Below, piece after piece: positions 23,843 through 32,605 of a stretch of 64,000 bases of DNA. The notes under the pieces were generated by a model. The model searched no databases. It had not been told where the DNA came from and saw nothing but the letters and a program-made list of their open reading frames with translations. Position numbers and translations under genes: made by a program. Positions within the stretch are counted from its first letter, which is position 1. Every line of letters starts with the position of its first letter. This DNA comes from Ramlibacter sp. WS9 (GTDB lineage: Bacteria > Pseudomonadota > Gammaproteobacteria > Burkholderiales > Burkholderiaceae_C): assembly GCF_003797765.1 (NCBI RefSeq), contig NZ_RKMB01000014.1, positions 93,222 to 157,221 on the forward strand, written 5' to 3'.

Positions 23843-25927
23843 TTACGGCCCGTAGAGCCCGGCCGGGCCGCCGAGTTTGGCGGCCTTCTTCTGCACGTCG
23901 GGCTGCGACATCGCCGCGATGCGCGCCGCGGCGTACGGTGAGGCAGCCTCACGCAATGCCGGTCCGCAATCCGCATCCTTGCCGGGTCCTGTCTCGATCG
24001 TCGCCGCCAGGCCCAGCAAAGGGTTGACGGCCGCGAGGGCCAGCACGACACCGGCCTTGCCTGCCAGGGCGCCCTTGTCGGGCCCCAGCTTCGGCGAGGC
24101 GAAGCTGCCGGCCATCTTGAGGGGCGAGCGCAGCGACAGGATGCTCATGTCCTTCGGGTACGGATGCAGCGTGAGGTCGAGCGATTCGTTGGCCAGGCTC
24201 ACCTGCCCATTGCCATACACCACGGTGTCATCGGTATCGAACACCAGCGCCCGGCTGGTCATCAGGCCCTGGTTGACGTCGAACGCGGCCCCGGCGCAAC
24301 GCAGCTTCACGTTCTGGTCCCCACGCATCATGAACTTGATGATTTCGGCACCGTCGATGCCGGCGAACTCCATCAGCAGGTTGCTGATCTCGCCGCGCCC
24401 CATCAACATCGCGACGTTGCCGCCGGCAGTGCCCAGCATCGTCGCCACCGAGTTGCCCCGGCCCTTCAGGTCGATGTCGCCGTGGATCTTGCCGAAACTC
24501 GCGCGCGCCAGCTTCACGCCGGGCAACAGCTTGTTCAGCTCGAGCGACCGCGCGTCCAGGCTCACCTCGGCCTGCGCCGGGTTGCTGTTGCCATTGATGC
24601 GAAGGCGCCCCACCACGCTGCCGCCGGCGATGCCCACGTCGAGCGGATCGAGTTGGAGAACGCCCTCGTTCATGCGCACGTGGACCTTCATGCGCTCCAG
24701 CGGCAATTTCTTTGCGTGCGTGACGCGCGCGGCCTGGTAGTGCACGTCGGCATCCATCGCCTTCAACCGAGGAACGTCCAGCGATGCCGTGGGCAGCACC
24801 TTGCGCGCGGGGTCTCGCGAAGGACGCGCGCGCCGCGCATCGGCCGGTACGGCCCTCGCGCCCGGGACTTGCGGAACAGCCGCCGCACTGCGCGGCTGCT
24901 CGGGCAAGCCCACCAGCGGAGCCAGGTCATCGAAGTCGAGCGAACGCGATTGCATCTTGCCCGCAAGCAGCGGCACCTTGCCCGTGCGGTCGAACGACAA
25001 CTCACCGCTCATGTCGGTGTTGCCCATCTTGCCGTTGATCTGCTTGACCCACCACACTTCGCCCTGCTTGGAGAGCCGGCCGCTGAGCGAATAGCGTGGC
25101 GTCGACGGCAGCACGACGCCGACCAGTTTGTACAGGTCCGCCCAGTTCTGGCCCTGCAGCGTGAACGACGCGTTGGCCCCGTCGAGCGTTGCGAGGCTGG
25201 AGACCAATCCACTGGCCTTGAGCGTGGTGCGCCCAGCAACGGCTTGCATCTCCATCGGGAAAGGATTCTGCAGCGGGGCACTGAGGTACAGCACGTTGCC
25301 GGTACGGCCCTGGGCCGTGAAAGGCTCCTTCTGCCAGGTGCCGCGCGACTTGAACGAGAGAGGCAGGTCCGCCTGGTCGCTGATGGCGAACTCGGTGTGG
25401 ATGTCGGCGCCCCTGTGCGACGCGACGAAATGCATGCTGCCCTCGTCGACCACCAGCGCGCCGATTTCGGGGTTGTTGCGCGGGTCGCCCGTGTCGAGGC
25501 CGAGCGACCAGCTGCGGCGTCCGTCCGGCTCGATCTGCAACCCCAGTTGCGGCTTGTGCAGCCGGATCAACGGCATTTCGATGCGGCTGCGCAGGAGCGG
25601 CAGCAGGTTGATCTGGATCTCGGCGCTCTGCGCCTTCACCAGCATCGGGTCGTGCGCCCAATCGGGATTGGCGAACTCGATGCCGTCTGCCAGGATGCGC
25701 GTGGTGCGTCCGAGCTTCACGTCCAGGTGCCGTGTGATTTCGAAGTGACGGCCGGTCCTCTCGGACACGTAGCGATTCAGCGGGCCGCGCAGAACGTCCC
25801 AAGGAAAGAATGCCGCCAGGAGCACCAGCAGAACCGCGACCACCGCCACTGCCGCAAGCACCTTGACCCACAGCGCGTGGCCATGGGGCTGAGGCATCGT
25901 GGGTGCGCCATCCATGTGTCCCGTCAC
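23843..25927 (-). CDS. AsmA-family protein
   Basis: A protein of 694 residues. One N-terminal membrane helix (VLAAVAVVAVLLVLLAAFFP), directly followed by the AsmA signature region (LNRYVSERTGRHFEI, GRTTRILADGIEFANPDWA), and a C-terminal AsmA_2 half with LDPLDVGIAGGSVVGRLRING, DLKGRGNSVATMLGTAGGNV and DTDDTVVYGNGQVSLANESLDL. AsmA proteins are inner-membrane-anchored repeating beta-groove proteins thought to move lipids to the outer membrane. The likely start is GTG 25927, overlapping the stop of the small gene upstream (GTGA); ATG 25915 or 25897 are possible. A low-complexity RARRPSRDP stretch interrupts the middle. Confidence 0.87.
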   Translation of the reverse strand: MTGHMDGAPTMPQPHGHALWVKVLAAVAVVAVLLVLLAAFFPWDVLRGPLNRYVSERTGRHFEITRHLDVKLGRTTRILADGIEFANPDWAHDPMLVKAQSAEIQINLLPLLRSRIEMPLIRLHKPQLGLQIEPDGRRSWSLGLDTGDPRNNPEIGALVVDEGSMHFVASHRGADIHTEFAISDQADLPLSFKSRGTWQKEPFTAQGRTGNVLYLSAPLQNPFPMEMQAVAGRTTLKASGLVSSLATLDGANASFTLQGQNWADLYKLVGVVLPSTPRYSLSGRLSKQGEVWWVKQINGKMGNTDMSGELSFDRTGKVPLLAGKMQSRSLDFDDLAPLVGLPEQPRSAAAVPQVPGARAVPADARRARPSRDPARKVLPTASLDVPRLKAMDADVHYQAARVTHAKKLPLERMKVHVRMNEGVLQLDPLDVGIAGGSVVGRLRINGNSNPAQAEVSLDARSLELNKLLPGVKLARASFGKIHGDIDLKGRGNSVATMLGTAGGNVAMLMGRGEISNLLMEFAGIDGAEIIKFMMRGDQNVKLRCAGAAFDVNQGLMTSRALVFDTDDTVVYGNGQVSLANESLDLTLHPYPKDMSILSLRSPLKMAGSFASPKLGPDKGALAGKAGVVLALAAVNPLLGLAATIETGPGKDADCGPALREAASPYAAARIAAMSQPDVQKKAAKLGGPAGLYGP

Positions 25928-26064
25928 CGTTGCGTGGCCTTGGCCATGACCGCGTTCGTGGCGACAGTCGCCGACGCCCCGCCTGCCGGCTCGCCGAGCG
26001 CGACCAGGCCCGCAGCCATCAGGGTGCCGAAGAAGATCATGGCGGATTGAATCAACAACTTCAT
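25924..26064 (-). CDS. Small membrane or secreted peptide, unknown function
   Basis: A 46-residue frame MKLLIQSAMIFFGTLMAAGL.. with one hydrophobic helix at residues 3-21 and an Ala/Gly/Thr-rich tail. AGGAA lies about 8-12 bases upstream of the ATG. Its stop overlaps the GTG start of the AsmA gene, the coupling used by several gene pairs here, which is the main reason to accept it. No family recognised. Confidence 0.42.
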   Translation of the reverse strand: MKLLIQSAMIFFGTLMAAGLVALGEPAGGASATVATNAVMAKATQR

Positions 26065-26323
26065 CTTGCGCGTTCCTGGGCAGGTGCCCCGGCTTGTTTC
26101 AAGCAAGTGTACGCAGTGAAAAAGTGTTCATCGGTCAGTACCTTGCGAGACCCCCTGTCGGCGGGTGCCTACATCGCGTCTGTAGGAAACATCCTACCGA
26201 ACGCCACCTGGACGGCTGGCAGAATGAAGGCCTCGCGCGGGGAAACATGGAGATACAGATCGGTCAGCCGCCAGCCTCACAAAAGTGCGCCGGACGCACC
26301 GCCACCGCCATGAATGACCCACT

Positions 26324-26713
26324 GTGGATTTGAGAACTTACATTGTCGAAGACAACGCCACGATTCGTGAAAACCTGATCGGGACGCTGGAGGAACTGGC
26401 GTCGATCAAGGCCCTGGGTTGGGCCGAAACCGAGAACGAGGCCAAGAGCTGGCTGGCGGGCAACGAAGGCCAGTGGGAGCTCACCATCGTCGACCTGTTC
26501 CTGAAGCAAGGCAGCGGGTTGGGGGTGCTGGAAGCATGCCGTGGCCGCAACCCGAAGCAGCGCGTCGTGGTGCTGAGCAACTACGCGACGGCAGACATGC
26601 GCAAGCGCTGCCTGCAGCTGGGCGCCGACGCGGTCTTTGACAAATCGAATGAGATCGACGCGCTCGTGGAGTACTGCATCGCGCTGTGCGAGGCGCCGAG
26701 GCCGGGCGCTTGA
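26324..26713 (+). CDS. Single-domain response regulator (receiver only)
   Basis: A 129-residue receiver domain without an output domain. Acidic pocket in YIVEDNA, phosphoacceptor aspartate in TIVDLFLKQGSG, conserved Ser in VVLSNYA and lysine in AVFDKSNE. It would act by protein-protein contact or as a phosphate sink. The start is GTG 26324 (VDLRTYIVEDN); no ATG fits. A second regulator (minus strand) and a histidine kinase lie next to it, so the three probably form one signalling unit. The 259 bases upstream (26065-26323) hold no gene; they contain a GTAGGAAACATCCTAC dyad around 26190. Confidence 0.87.
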   Translation: MDLRTYIVEDNATIRENLIGTLEELASIKALGWAETENEAKSWLAGNEGQWELTIVDLFLKQGSGLGVLEACRGRNPKQRVVVLSNYATADMRKRCLQLGADAVFDKSNEIDALVEYCIALCEAPRPGA

Positions 26714-26726
26714 GCCCGGCGACTGA

Positions 26727-27359
26727 TCAGTCGATCAGTTTGTTCTTCAACGCGTAATAGGTGAGGTCGCTGTTCGATGCCAGGCTCATTTTTTCCATCA
26801 GGCGGGTGCGGTAGGTGCTGACGGTCTTCACGCTCAGCGACAGCGCCTTGGCGATGTCGCCCGCGGTCTCGCCCTTGGCGAGCTTGAGGAACACCTGGAA
26901 CTCGCGCTCGGAAAGCTGCTCGTGAGGAGCGCCCCCTTCCTTGCGATTGAGCTGCTGCGCGAGCAGTTCCGCCACCGCGGGGGAGATGTAGCGGCGGCCC
27001 AGTGCGATGGTGCGGATCGCGTTGACGATCTCCATCGGTTCGCATTCCTTGTTCAGGTAGCCGCTGGCGCCCTGGCGGATCAGGTTCATCGCGTAGTGCT
27101 CTTCGGGATAGCCCGAGAGGATCAGGATGCCGACGTCCGGCGCCTTCGCGCGGATCATGCCCAGGGCATCGATGCCGCTTTGCCCGGGCATCGACAAGTC
27201 CATCACCAGGACATCCAGCTCCGTGGTGCGCACCAGATCGATCGCTTCGCGGCCGCTGGCTGCTTCTCCCACCACACGCAGATCAACCTGTTCGGAAAAG
27301 AACTGCTTCAGTCCGGACCGGACGATCGCGTGGTCATCCACAATGCCGACTTTGATCAT
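26727..27359 (-). CDS. NarL/FixJ-type response regulator, LuxR HTH output
   Basis: A protein of 210 residues. Receiver at 1-120 with VDDHAIVRSGL, phosphoacceptor in LVMDLSMPGQSG, switch Ser in ILSGYP and Lys in YLNKECE; LuxR-type helix-turn-helix at about 145-205 (LSEREFQVFLKLAKGETAGDIA.. LSVKTVSTYRTRLMEKM). Divergent from the histidine kinase gene with a 117-base shared promoter region; the kinase carries the matching HisKA_3 domain, so they are the likely cognate pair. Confidence 0.92.
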   Translation of the reverse strand: MIKVGIVDDHAIVRSGLKQFFSEQVDLRVVGEAASGREAIDLVRTTELDVLVMDLSMPGQSGIDALGMIRAKAPDVGILILSGYPEEHYAMNLIRQGASGYLNKECEPMEIVNAIRTIALGRRYISPAVAELLAQQLNRKEGGAPHEQLSEREFQVFLKLAKGETAGDIAKALSLSVKTVSTYRTRLMEKMSLASNSDLTYYALKNKLID

Positions 27360-27476
27360 GTCTGTTCTCTTTCGTAGGTCTTGTATCGGAGCCCATTGTG
27401 CCGAACTTTCGGCGCCCTGGGCTTACCCTTCAGTCATGACTATGCACGATTTTATGCAAAACCACGGTGATTTGGG

Positions 27477-28835
27477 ATGAGATTCATGCGTTCGTTCTCA
27501 ATGCCGCGCATGGGCATCAGCCTCGCGCTGGCCCTCCTGGCGGCCTGCATTCTCATCGCGATCAATGAAACGGGCTTCGCCCAGTCCAGCCGCGCCCTGA
27601 ACGACATCGCCGAAGCATCGCGCACCCGCGCATCGCTCAACCGCGTGCTGCAGAACATCCTGGACGCCGAGACCGGCCAGCGCGGCTACCTGCTGACCGG
27701 TGATCCACGCTACCTCGACCCATACAACACGGCCGTGGCCGAGGTCGGCCAGCAGCTCGACGCGCTGCGCCTCATCTACACACCGAGCGCGGACGACTTC
27801 GCCACACTGGCCCAGCTGAGCCGCAACGTGCAGCGCAAGCTCGCCGAGATGGACCTTTCGGTGCGCCTGCGCAAGCAGGGCAACGACGACGCATGGAAGT
27901 TCGTGCTCATGACGGACGTCGGCAAGGAACACATGGACGCGATCCGCGAAGAAGCGGTCAAGCTCATCAACTCGTCGAGCCACCGCATGGAAGTCAGCCA
28001 GGTGCAGGTGCACCGCTCGCTGATGCTGTCGCGCATCGGCATCGCCACCGTCACCATGGCGGGCCTGCTGGCGTTCTACCTCTACCTGCGCCAGACCACG
28101 GCGCTCAAGCTGGCGGGCGAACAGCAGCAGAAGGTGCTGCAGCAGGAGCGCGACCTGCTCGAACGCCAGGTGCGCGAACGCACTGCCACGCTCGCCGAGC
28201 TTGCCACCCACCTGCAGAACGTGCGCGAGGAAGAGCGCGGCCACCTGGCGCGCGAACTGCACGACGAGCTGGGCGCCCTGCTGACGGCGGCGAAACTCGA
28301 CGTCGCACGGCTGAAGTCGCGGCTGTCCACGCAGCCGCCGGAGATCGGGCAGCGGCTGCAGCATTTGACCGACTCGCTCAATAGCGGCATTGCGCTCAAG
28401 CGCCGCATCATCGAGGACCTGCGGCCCTCGTCGCTGTCCAACCTGGGCCTGACGGCGTCGCTCGAGATCCTGGCGCGGGAATTTTCGGAACGCTCGGGCA
28501 TCGAAATCACGACGGGGCTCGAACAGGTCGACCTGGACGAATCGCGCCAGCTCACCGTGTACCGGCTGGTGCAGGAATCGCTCACGAACGTCAGCAAATA
28601 TGCCGAAGCCAGCCAGGTCGAGGTCAGCGTGCGCGACTACGACAACCACGTCGAAGTGGACATTCGAGACAATGGCAAGGGGTTCGACGTGGGCAATGTG
28701 CGGCCTTCGACCCACGGCCTCGCCGGCATGCGGCACCGCGTCGAAGCAGCGGGCGGCCGTCTGATGGTGAACTCCACGCCGGGCAGCGGCACACGCATTT
28801 CGGCGGTGATGCCCAAGGTGCTCGCGGCGGCCTGA
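27477..28835 (+). CDS. CHASE3-domain sensor histidine kinase (HisKA_3)
   Basis: A protein of 452 residues. Transmembrane helix 1 at about 13-33, a CHASE3 sensor at about 40-180 (SLNRVLQNILDAETGQRGYLLTG), helix 2 at about 187-205, coiled coil to about 240, then the HisKA_3 dimerisation box RGHLARELHDELGALLTAAK with the phospho-histidine in ELHDELG, and the ATPase with N box ESLTNVSKYAEA and G boxes DNGKGFD and GLAGMRHRVEAAGG. It senses an unknown periplasmic or membrane cue and should phosphorylate the divergent NarL-type regulator. Confidence 0.92.
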   Translation: MRFMRSFSMPRMGISLALALLAACILIAINETGFAQSSRALNDIAEASRTRASLNRVLQNILDAETGQRGYLLTGDPRYLDPYNTAVAEVGQQLDALRLIYTPSADDFATLAQLSRNVQRKLAEMDLSVRLRKQGNDDAWKFVLMTDVGKEHMDAIREEAVKLINSSSHRMEVSQVQVHRSLMLSRIGIATVTMAGLLAFYLYLRQTTALKLAGEQQQKVLQQERDLLERQVRERTATLAELATHLQNVREEERGHLARELHDELGALLTAAKLDVARLKSRLSTQPPEIGQRLQHLTDSLNSGIALKRRIIEDLRPSSLSNLGLTASLEILAREFSERSGIEITTGLEQVDLDESRQLTVYRLVQESLTNVSKYAEASQVEVSVRDYDNHVEVDIRDNGKGFDVGNVRPSTHGLAGMRHRVEAAGGRLMVNSTPGSGTRISAVMPKVLAAA

Positions 28836-29034
28836 CGCCCGCGGGCGTTTTTCCGAAACTTCCCCATCGCCAGTCGGCGGATTCCTACATCCGCCCATCC
28901 CCCCTACCGACAACGACTCAGGCGCGCCGCCGATCAACAGCGCGGCGGTGCGCGGTCTAACCTAGCCCCAGGCGTTCGGTGTGCAGGTGCACGCAGGACG
29001 CCCGGCCCGGGCGCGCCCCCGCAAGGAGATCGAC

Positions 29035-29199
29035 ATGCTGCACTACGCCATTGTGTTCCTGGTGATCGCGCTGATCGCGGCGCTGTTCGGCTTTGGTGGC
29101 ATTGCCGCCGGCGCGGTGGAGATCGCGAAGATCCTGTTCTTCGTGTTCGTCATCATGGCCGTCGTCGCCTTCGTCGTCAGCATCGTGCGCAAGGGCTAG
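29035..29199 (+). CDS. DUF1328 small membrane protein (YtjA-like)
   Basis: A protein of 54 residues that is almost wholly two hydrophobic helices (MLHYAIVFLVIALIAALFGF, GGIAAGAVEIAKILFFVFVI), the typical DUF1328 pattern. AAGGAG at 29022-29027 precedes the ATG. First of four small envelope genes downstream of the kinase; proteins of this family are often induced by stress, but their function is unknown. The 199 bases between the kinase and this gene hold no gene. Confidence 0.85.
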   Translation: MLHYAIVFLVIALIAALFGFGGIAAGAVEIAKILFFVFVIMAVVAFVVSIVRKG

Positions 29200-29235
29200 C
29201 CGCCACAACCATCAACAAAGCAGAGGAACGACACC

Positions 29236-29595
29236 ATGACCACCCCGACCAGCACCAAGCTCCGCACAGGAGCCTCCGGCTACGCCGACGAGGCGTACGA
29301 CGCCACCGGCAACGCGCTCGAAAACACGCGGCAGTTCGCCTCGCAGGCCATCGAGAAAGCCGGCGAAAGAGTGCGCGACCTGCGCTACGGCGTGAAGGAT
29401 CTCGCCAGCAAGGGCGTGACCTCTGCCAGCGACGCTGCCGCCGCGGCGCAACGGCAGCTCGGCCAGTACGCGCACGCGACCAGCCGCTATGTCACCGAAC
29501 AGCCCGTGAAGTCGGCGCTCATCGCCGCTGCCGTCGGCGCCGCCGTCGCAGCGCTGGTGCTGGCATTGCGCCGCCGCAGCGACCGCGACTACTGA
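29236..29595 (+). CDS. DUF883/YqjD-like membrane-anchored protein
   Basis: A 119-residue protein: a long amphipathic Ala-rich helix region (residues about 15-90, ALENTRQFASQAIEKAGERV) and a C-terminal membrane helix (KSALIAAAVGAAVAALVLAL) ending RRRSDRDY, the layout of E. coli YqjD/ElaB, which tether ribosomes or sit in the inner membrane in stationary phase. GGAACG lies 8-13 bases upstream. Followed by YqjE- and YqjK-like genes as in the yqjCDEK cluster. Confidence 0.82.
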   Translation: MTTPTSTKLRTGASGYADEAYDATGNALENTRQFASQAIEKAGERVRDLRYGVKDLASKGVTSASDAAAAAQRQLGQYAHATSRYVTEQPVKSALIAAAVGAAVAALVLALRRRSDRDY

Positions 29596-29616
29596 TACGC
29601 CGGACGGACGCCGCCC

Positions 29617-29997
29617 ATGGCCATGCTTCATCCCATCTTTTCGGTACTGATCCACAAGCCGGAGCTGGTCATCGACCACATGGCCGGTTACGCGGCGCTG
29701 GTGCAGGAAGAAGCGTCTTCCGTGGGAGGCGAAGTCGCGAAGCGTGTCATCGCGTGGGCCGTCGTTGGGGTTGGCCTGCTGGCGTTCGTGATCCTGGCCG
29801 GGGTGGCGGTGATGCTGGGTGTCATGCACGGCCAGTTCCACTGGATGCTGGTTGTAGCGCCAGGCGCGCCGCTGGCGCTGGCCGTGGCCGCGTGGACGGT
29901 CGCCCGGCAGCACCTTCCCTCGAAGGCCTTCACCGAACTCAAGGCCCAACTCGACGCCGATGCCCAGACGCTCCGCACGCTCGGGTCGCAATCATGA
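29617..29997 (+). CDS. YqjE-like / phage-holin-superfamily membrane protein
   Basis: A protein of 126 residues. Two membrane helices (about 48-72, VIAWAVVGVGLLAFVILAGV; 78-98, WMLVVAPGAPLALAVAAW) flank a short loop; the N-terminus (HKPELVIDHMAGYAALVQEE) is amphipathic. Pattern and neighbourhood match YqjE; there are no lysis genes, so holin function is unlikely. Its stop overlaps the next ATG by 4 bases. Confidence 0.72.
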   Translation: MAMLHPIFSVLIHKPELVIDHMAGYAALVQEEASSVGGEVAKRVIAWAVVGVGLLAFVILAGVAVMLGVMHGQFHWMLVVAPGAPLALAVAAWTVARQHLPSKAFTELKAQLDADAQTLRTLGSQS

Positions 29998-30482
29998 GCG
30001 ATGCCGGGGACAGGCTGGCACGCACCCGCCTCGCGATCATCGCGCAGGTACAGCGCCGGGGCCGCGGCAACCGCGACGACGGCGCCGCACGCGAACACCG
30101 TGCCCAGGATCGGCAGCGTGAACATGCGCAGGACGGTTGGACATCTTACGAAGAGCGCGAATGGGAAGAGCGCGAAGGCATAGCCGGCTGGTTCGCACAC
30201 GCCAGGCGTGCACTCAGGACCTGGTGGCGGCATCACCCGGCGCATATGGGCGTCGAACTCGCCACACCGGTGCTCTCGAACTATGCGTACCGCAAGCCCG
30301 TGCAGTACCTGGCGATCGCGGCCGCGGTGGGTGCCGTCGTGGTGGTCGCGCGGCCCTGGCGCCTGATCACGGTGGGCGGGCTGCTGGCGGCCGTGCTCAA
30401 GTCGTCGCAGGTGTCCACGCTGGTGATGTCGGCGCTGTCCGCGGCCGACTTCCAGAAGGACCAGCGGCGTCCTTACGAATGA
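29994..30482 (+). CDS. YqjK-like hypothetical membrane protein
   Basis: A protein of 162 residues. A strongly charged N-terminal part (residues 1-60, Arg/Glu/Asp-rich: RRGRGNRDDGAAREHRAQDR) is followed by a short amphipathic stretch and one hydrophobic segment (about 103-133, YLAIAAAVGAVVVVARPWRL). No family is certain; the position after YqjD- and YqjE-like genes and the RLAIIAQVQRR start suggest a relative of YqjK. Translationally coupled to the preceding gene through ATGA. Confidence 0.65.
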   Translation: MSDAGDRLARTRLAIIAQVQRRGRGNRDDGAAREHRAQDRQREHAQDGWTSYEEREWEEREGIAGWFAHARRALRTWWRHHPAHMGVELATPVLSNYAYRKPVQYLAIAAAVGAVVVVARPWRLITVGGLLAAVLKSSQVSTLVMSALSAADFQKDQRRPYE

Positions 30483-30581
30483 ACGAGTGAATGAACGAAC
30501 GCAAGCTGGATGGTGGGGTGCCAGTCCGGCGGGCAATTTGAATCCAGGCACCGAGAAACTTGATCAACTCAGGAGATAGTC

Positions 30582-30896
30582 ATGAAATACGCCCGAGCCC
30601 TCGCCTTCGCCCTGGTGGCAGGCGCCACCATCGTCAGCACCGGCTGTGCGGTCGTCCGCGGCCAGGAAACCGTAGGCGCCTATGTGGACGACGCCGCCAT
30701 CACCACCGCGGTGAAGGCCAAGTTCGTCGAAGACAAGAGCGTGGACGCCGGCGCCATCAAGGTCGAAACGCTCAACGGGACGGTTGCGCTTTCGGGCTTT
30801 GCCAAGTCCAACAGCGAAAAGGCCCAGGCCGAATTCATCGCGCGCAATACCAAGGGCGTGCGTGAAGTGCGCAACAACCTGGCCGTCCGTCCGTAA
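30582..30896 (+). CDS. BON-domain lipoprotein
   Basis: A protein of 104 residues. A lipoprotein signal peptide ends in STGC (lipobox, Cys22), followed by one BON domain (DDAAITTAVKAKFVEDKSV, IKVETLNGTVALSGFAKS, VREVRNNLAV). BON domains bind phospholipid surfaces, as in OsmY and DolP. AGGAGATAGTC stands just upstream of the ATG. Probably a stress-inducible envelope protein. Confidence 0.9.
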   Translation: MKYARALAFALVAGATIVSTGCAVVRGQETVGAYVDDAAITTAVKAKFVEDKSVDAGAIKVETLNGTVALSGFAKSNSEKAQAEFIARNTKGVREVRNNLAVRP

Positions 30897-30923
30897 CGTG
30901 CGTCTGGAGGCCCAACCGGCCCG

Positions 30924-32093
30924 ATGAAGACCTTTCGCTGCGACAACTGCGGGCACCCGCTGTTCTTCGAGAACGTGCAGTGCCTCCAGTGCGGCAGCGC
31001 CCTGGCCTTCCTGCCGGACCGGCTGGCCCTGTGCGCAGTGGAGCCGGTGCCCGGTGACGCGTCGGGCCTTTGGCAGCGCAAGACCCGGAACAGGCGCAAG
31101 GCGGACCAGCGCCGCTACCGCCTGTGCGGCAACCACACCCTGCACCAGGCCTGCAATTTCGCGCTGCGTTCGGGTGACCCGAACGCACTGTGCGCCTCAT
31201 GCCGGCAGACCCGCTTGCTGCCGGATCTTTCCGTCCCCGAAAACCATGACCGCTGGTATCGCATCGAGATCGCCAAGCGGCGCCTTTTCTACACCCTGGC
31301 CAAACTGCGGCTGGTCTCTGTCGATACGACCGATGGCCGAACCGACGGGCCGATGTTCGAATTCCTCGCGGAGCTTCCGGGGCAGCAAGTCCTGACCGGC
31401 CATTGCCAGGGCCTCATCACACTCAACATCGCGGAGGCCGACGACGACGAGCGGGTCCGCCGCCGCCTTGCCCTGCACGAACCGTATCGCACGCTGCTCG
31501 GCCACTTGCGCCACGAGTCAGGCCATTTCTATTGGGACCGGCTCATTCTGGGCAGCGGACGCATCGACGCGTTCCGCGAGATGTTCGGGGACGAGCAGGC
31601 GAACTACGGGCAGGCGCTACAGAACCACTATGCCGCGGGCGGCGCGCCGGCCGGCTGGCAGTCGCGTCATGTCAGCGCGTACGCGACGGCCCACCCTTGG
31701 GAGGACTGGGCCGAAACCTGGGCGCACTACCTGCACATGGTCGACCTGATGGAGACCGCGTCGTCGTACAGCACGCGCGTGGTAGTGCCAGGCAGCGAGG
31801 ACGAAGACCCTGAAGAAGTGAGCAACCCGTTCGACGCGGGCGACAACGACTTCGACCAGTTGGTGGAGCAGTGGGTCCCGCTGACGTTGCTGCTCAACAG
31901 CCTCAACCGGAGCCTGGGCCAGGACGATGCGTACCCGTTCGCGCTGACGGCCGGAGCGCTGGAGAAGTTGCGCTTCGTGCACGACGTCATCCACGCGCCC
32001 CAGGCGGCAGGCGCGGGGGAAGGCGCGGACGCGGCGTCGTGCCAATCCGGCGAAGCGCAGGCGGCGGATCAGCCCGTGGTCAGCCCGCCTTGA
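30924..32093 (+). CDS. Putative zinc-binding peptidase with N-terminal zinc ribbon
   Basis: A protein of 389 residues. N-terminal zinc ribbon with CDNCGHPLFFENVQCLQCG (residues 6-24) and a second Cys/His set (CGNHTLHQACNF, CASCRQ), then a metallopeptidase-like domain with HESGHFYWD (HExxH variant HESGH, about residue 198), EMFGDEQANYGQAL and HPWEDWAETWAHYLH, which supply further metal ligands. This is the zinc-binding peptidase family often found beside stress genes in proteobacteria; substrates are unknown. No signal peptide, so cytoplasmic. The 3' end overlaps the convergent BON gene by 14 bases. Confidence 0.85.
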   Translation: MKTFRCDNCGHPLFFENVQCLQCGSALAFLPDRLALCAVEPVPGDASGLWQRKTRNRRKADQRRYRLCGNHTLHQACNFALRSGDPNALCASCRQTRLLPDLSVPENHDRWYRIEIAKRRLFYTLAKLRLVSVDTTDGRTDGPMFEFLAELPGQQVLTGHCQGLITLNIAEADDDERVRRRLALHEPYRTLLGHLRHESGHFYWDRLILGSGRIDAFREMFGDEQANYGQALQNHYAAGGAPAGWQSRHVSAYATAHPWEDWAETWAHYLHMVDLMETASSYSTRVVVPGSEDEDPEEVSNPFDAGDNDFDQLVEQWVPLTLLLNSLNRSLGQDDAYPFALTAGALEKLRFVHDVIHAPQAAGAGEGADAASCQSGEAQAADQPVVSPP

Positions 32094-32487
32094 CGACCAG
32101 CTGGTTGTTGACGGAAACCACGCCCTTGATGTCCTTGGCGATCCTGGTCGCCTGAAGGGCCGCCTCGGGGCTCGGTGCCGGCCCGGTGAGCGTGACCACG
32201 CCATCCTTGGTGTCGACGTTGATCTTCACCGCGCTCAAGTCCTTGTCGGCGACCAGGGCCGCGTTGACCTTGGTGGTGATCATGCCGTCATCGACCTTGT
32301 CGGCCGCCGCGGCGCCCATCGCCTTCGTGTCGTCAGCCGCATTGCGCGCAGCCTGCTCGACTCCTGCGGCGCCCGCGCCCACGCGGTCACCCACGGTGCC
32401 GTCGTCTGCGCGGTTGCATGCGCCCAGCGCCAGCAGCATGGCCAGGGAAGAGACGGCCAGCAGGCCTCGTTGTTTGGAGGATTTCAT
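32080..32487 (-). CDS. BON-domain lipoprotein
   Basis: A protein of 135 residues. Signal peptide ending ALGAC (lipobox, Cys24), an Ala/Asp-rich linker (about 25-65), then a BON domain (DDGMITTKVNAALVADKDLS, INVDTKDGVVTLTGPAPS, KGVVSVNNQLVV). ATG 32487 is preceded by AAGGAAT. Second BON lipoprotein within 2 kb; the two are not close copies. Confidence 0.9.
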   Translation of the reverse strand: MKSSKQRGLLAVSSLAMLLALGACNRADDGTVGDRVGAGAAGVEQAARNAADDTKAMGAAAADKVDDGMITTKVNAALVADKDLSAVKINVDTKDGVVTLTGPAPSPEAALQATRIAKDIKGVVSVNNQLVVKAG

Positions 32488-32605
32488 GGGGATTCCTTTC
32501 TTCAAGGGTTGATTCGGGGCCCGATGGGCCCGGCAGCCACCATGTTCCAGGGGTGGCGCCAGCGCCGCCGTGGGAAACCCTCCGATGCGCCTGTAGGACA
32601 ACGGA

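Noticed and set aside
24164..26050. A plus-strand open frame of about 628 codons opposite the AsmA gene
   Set aside because: Antisense shadow of a protein with clear AsmA segments; biased composition and no family.
29617..29997. Phage holin
   Set aside because: Two membrane helices resemble the holin superfamily, but no lysin, portal or other phage gene is near and the neighbours match the yqj cluster.
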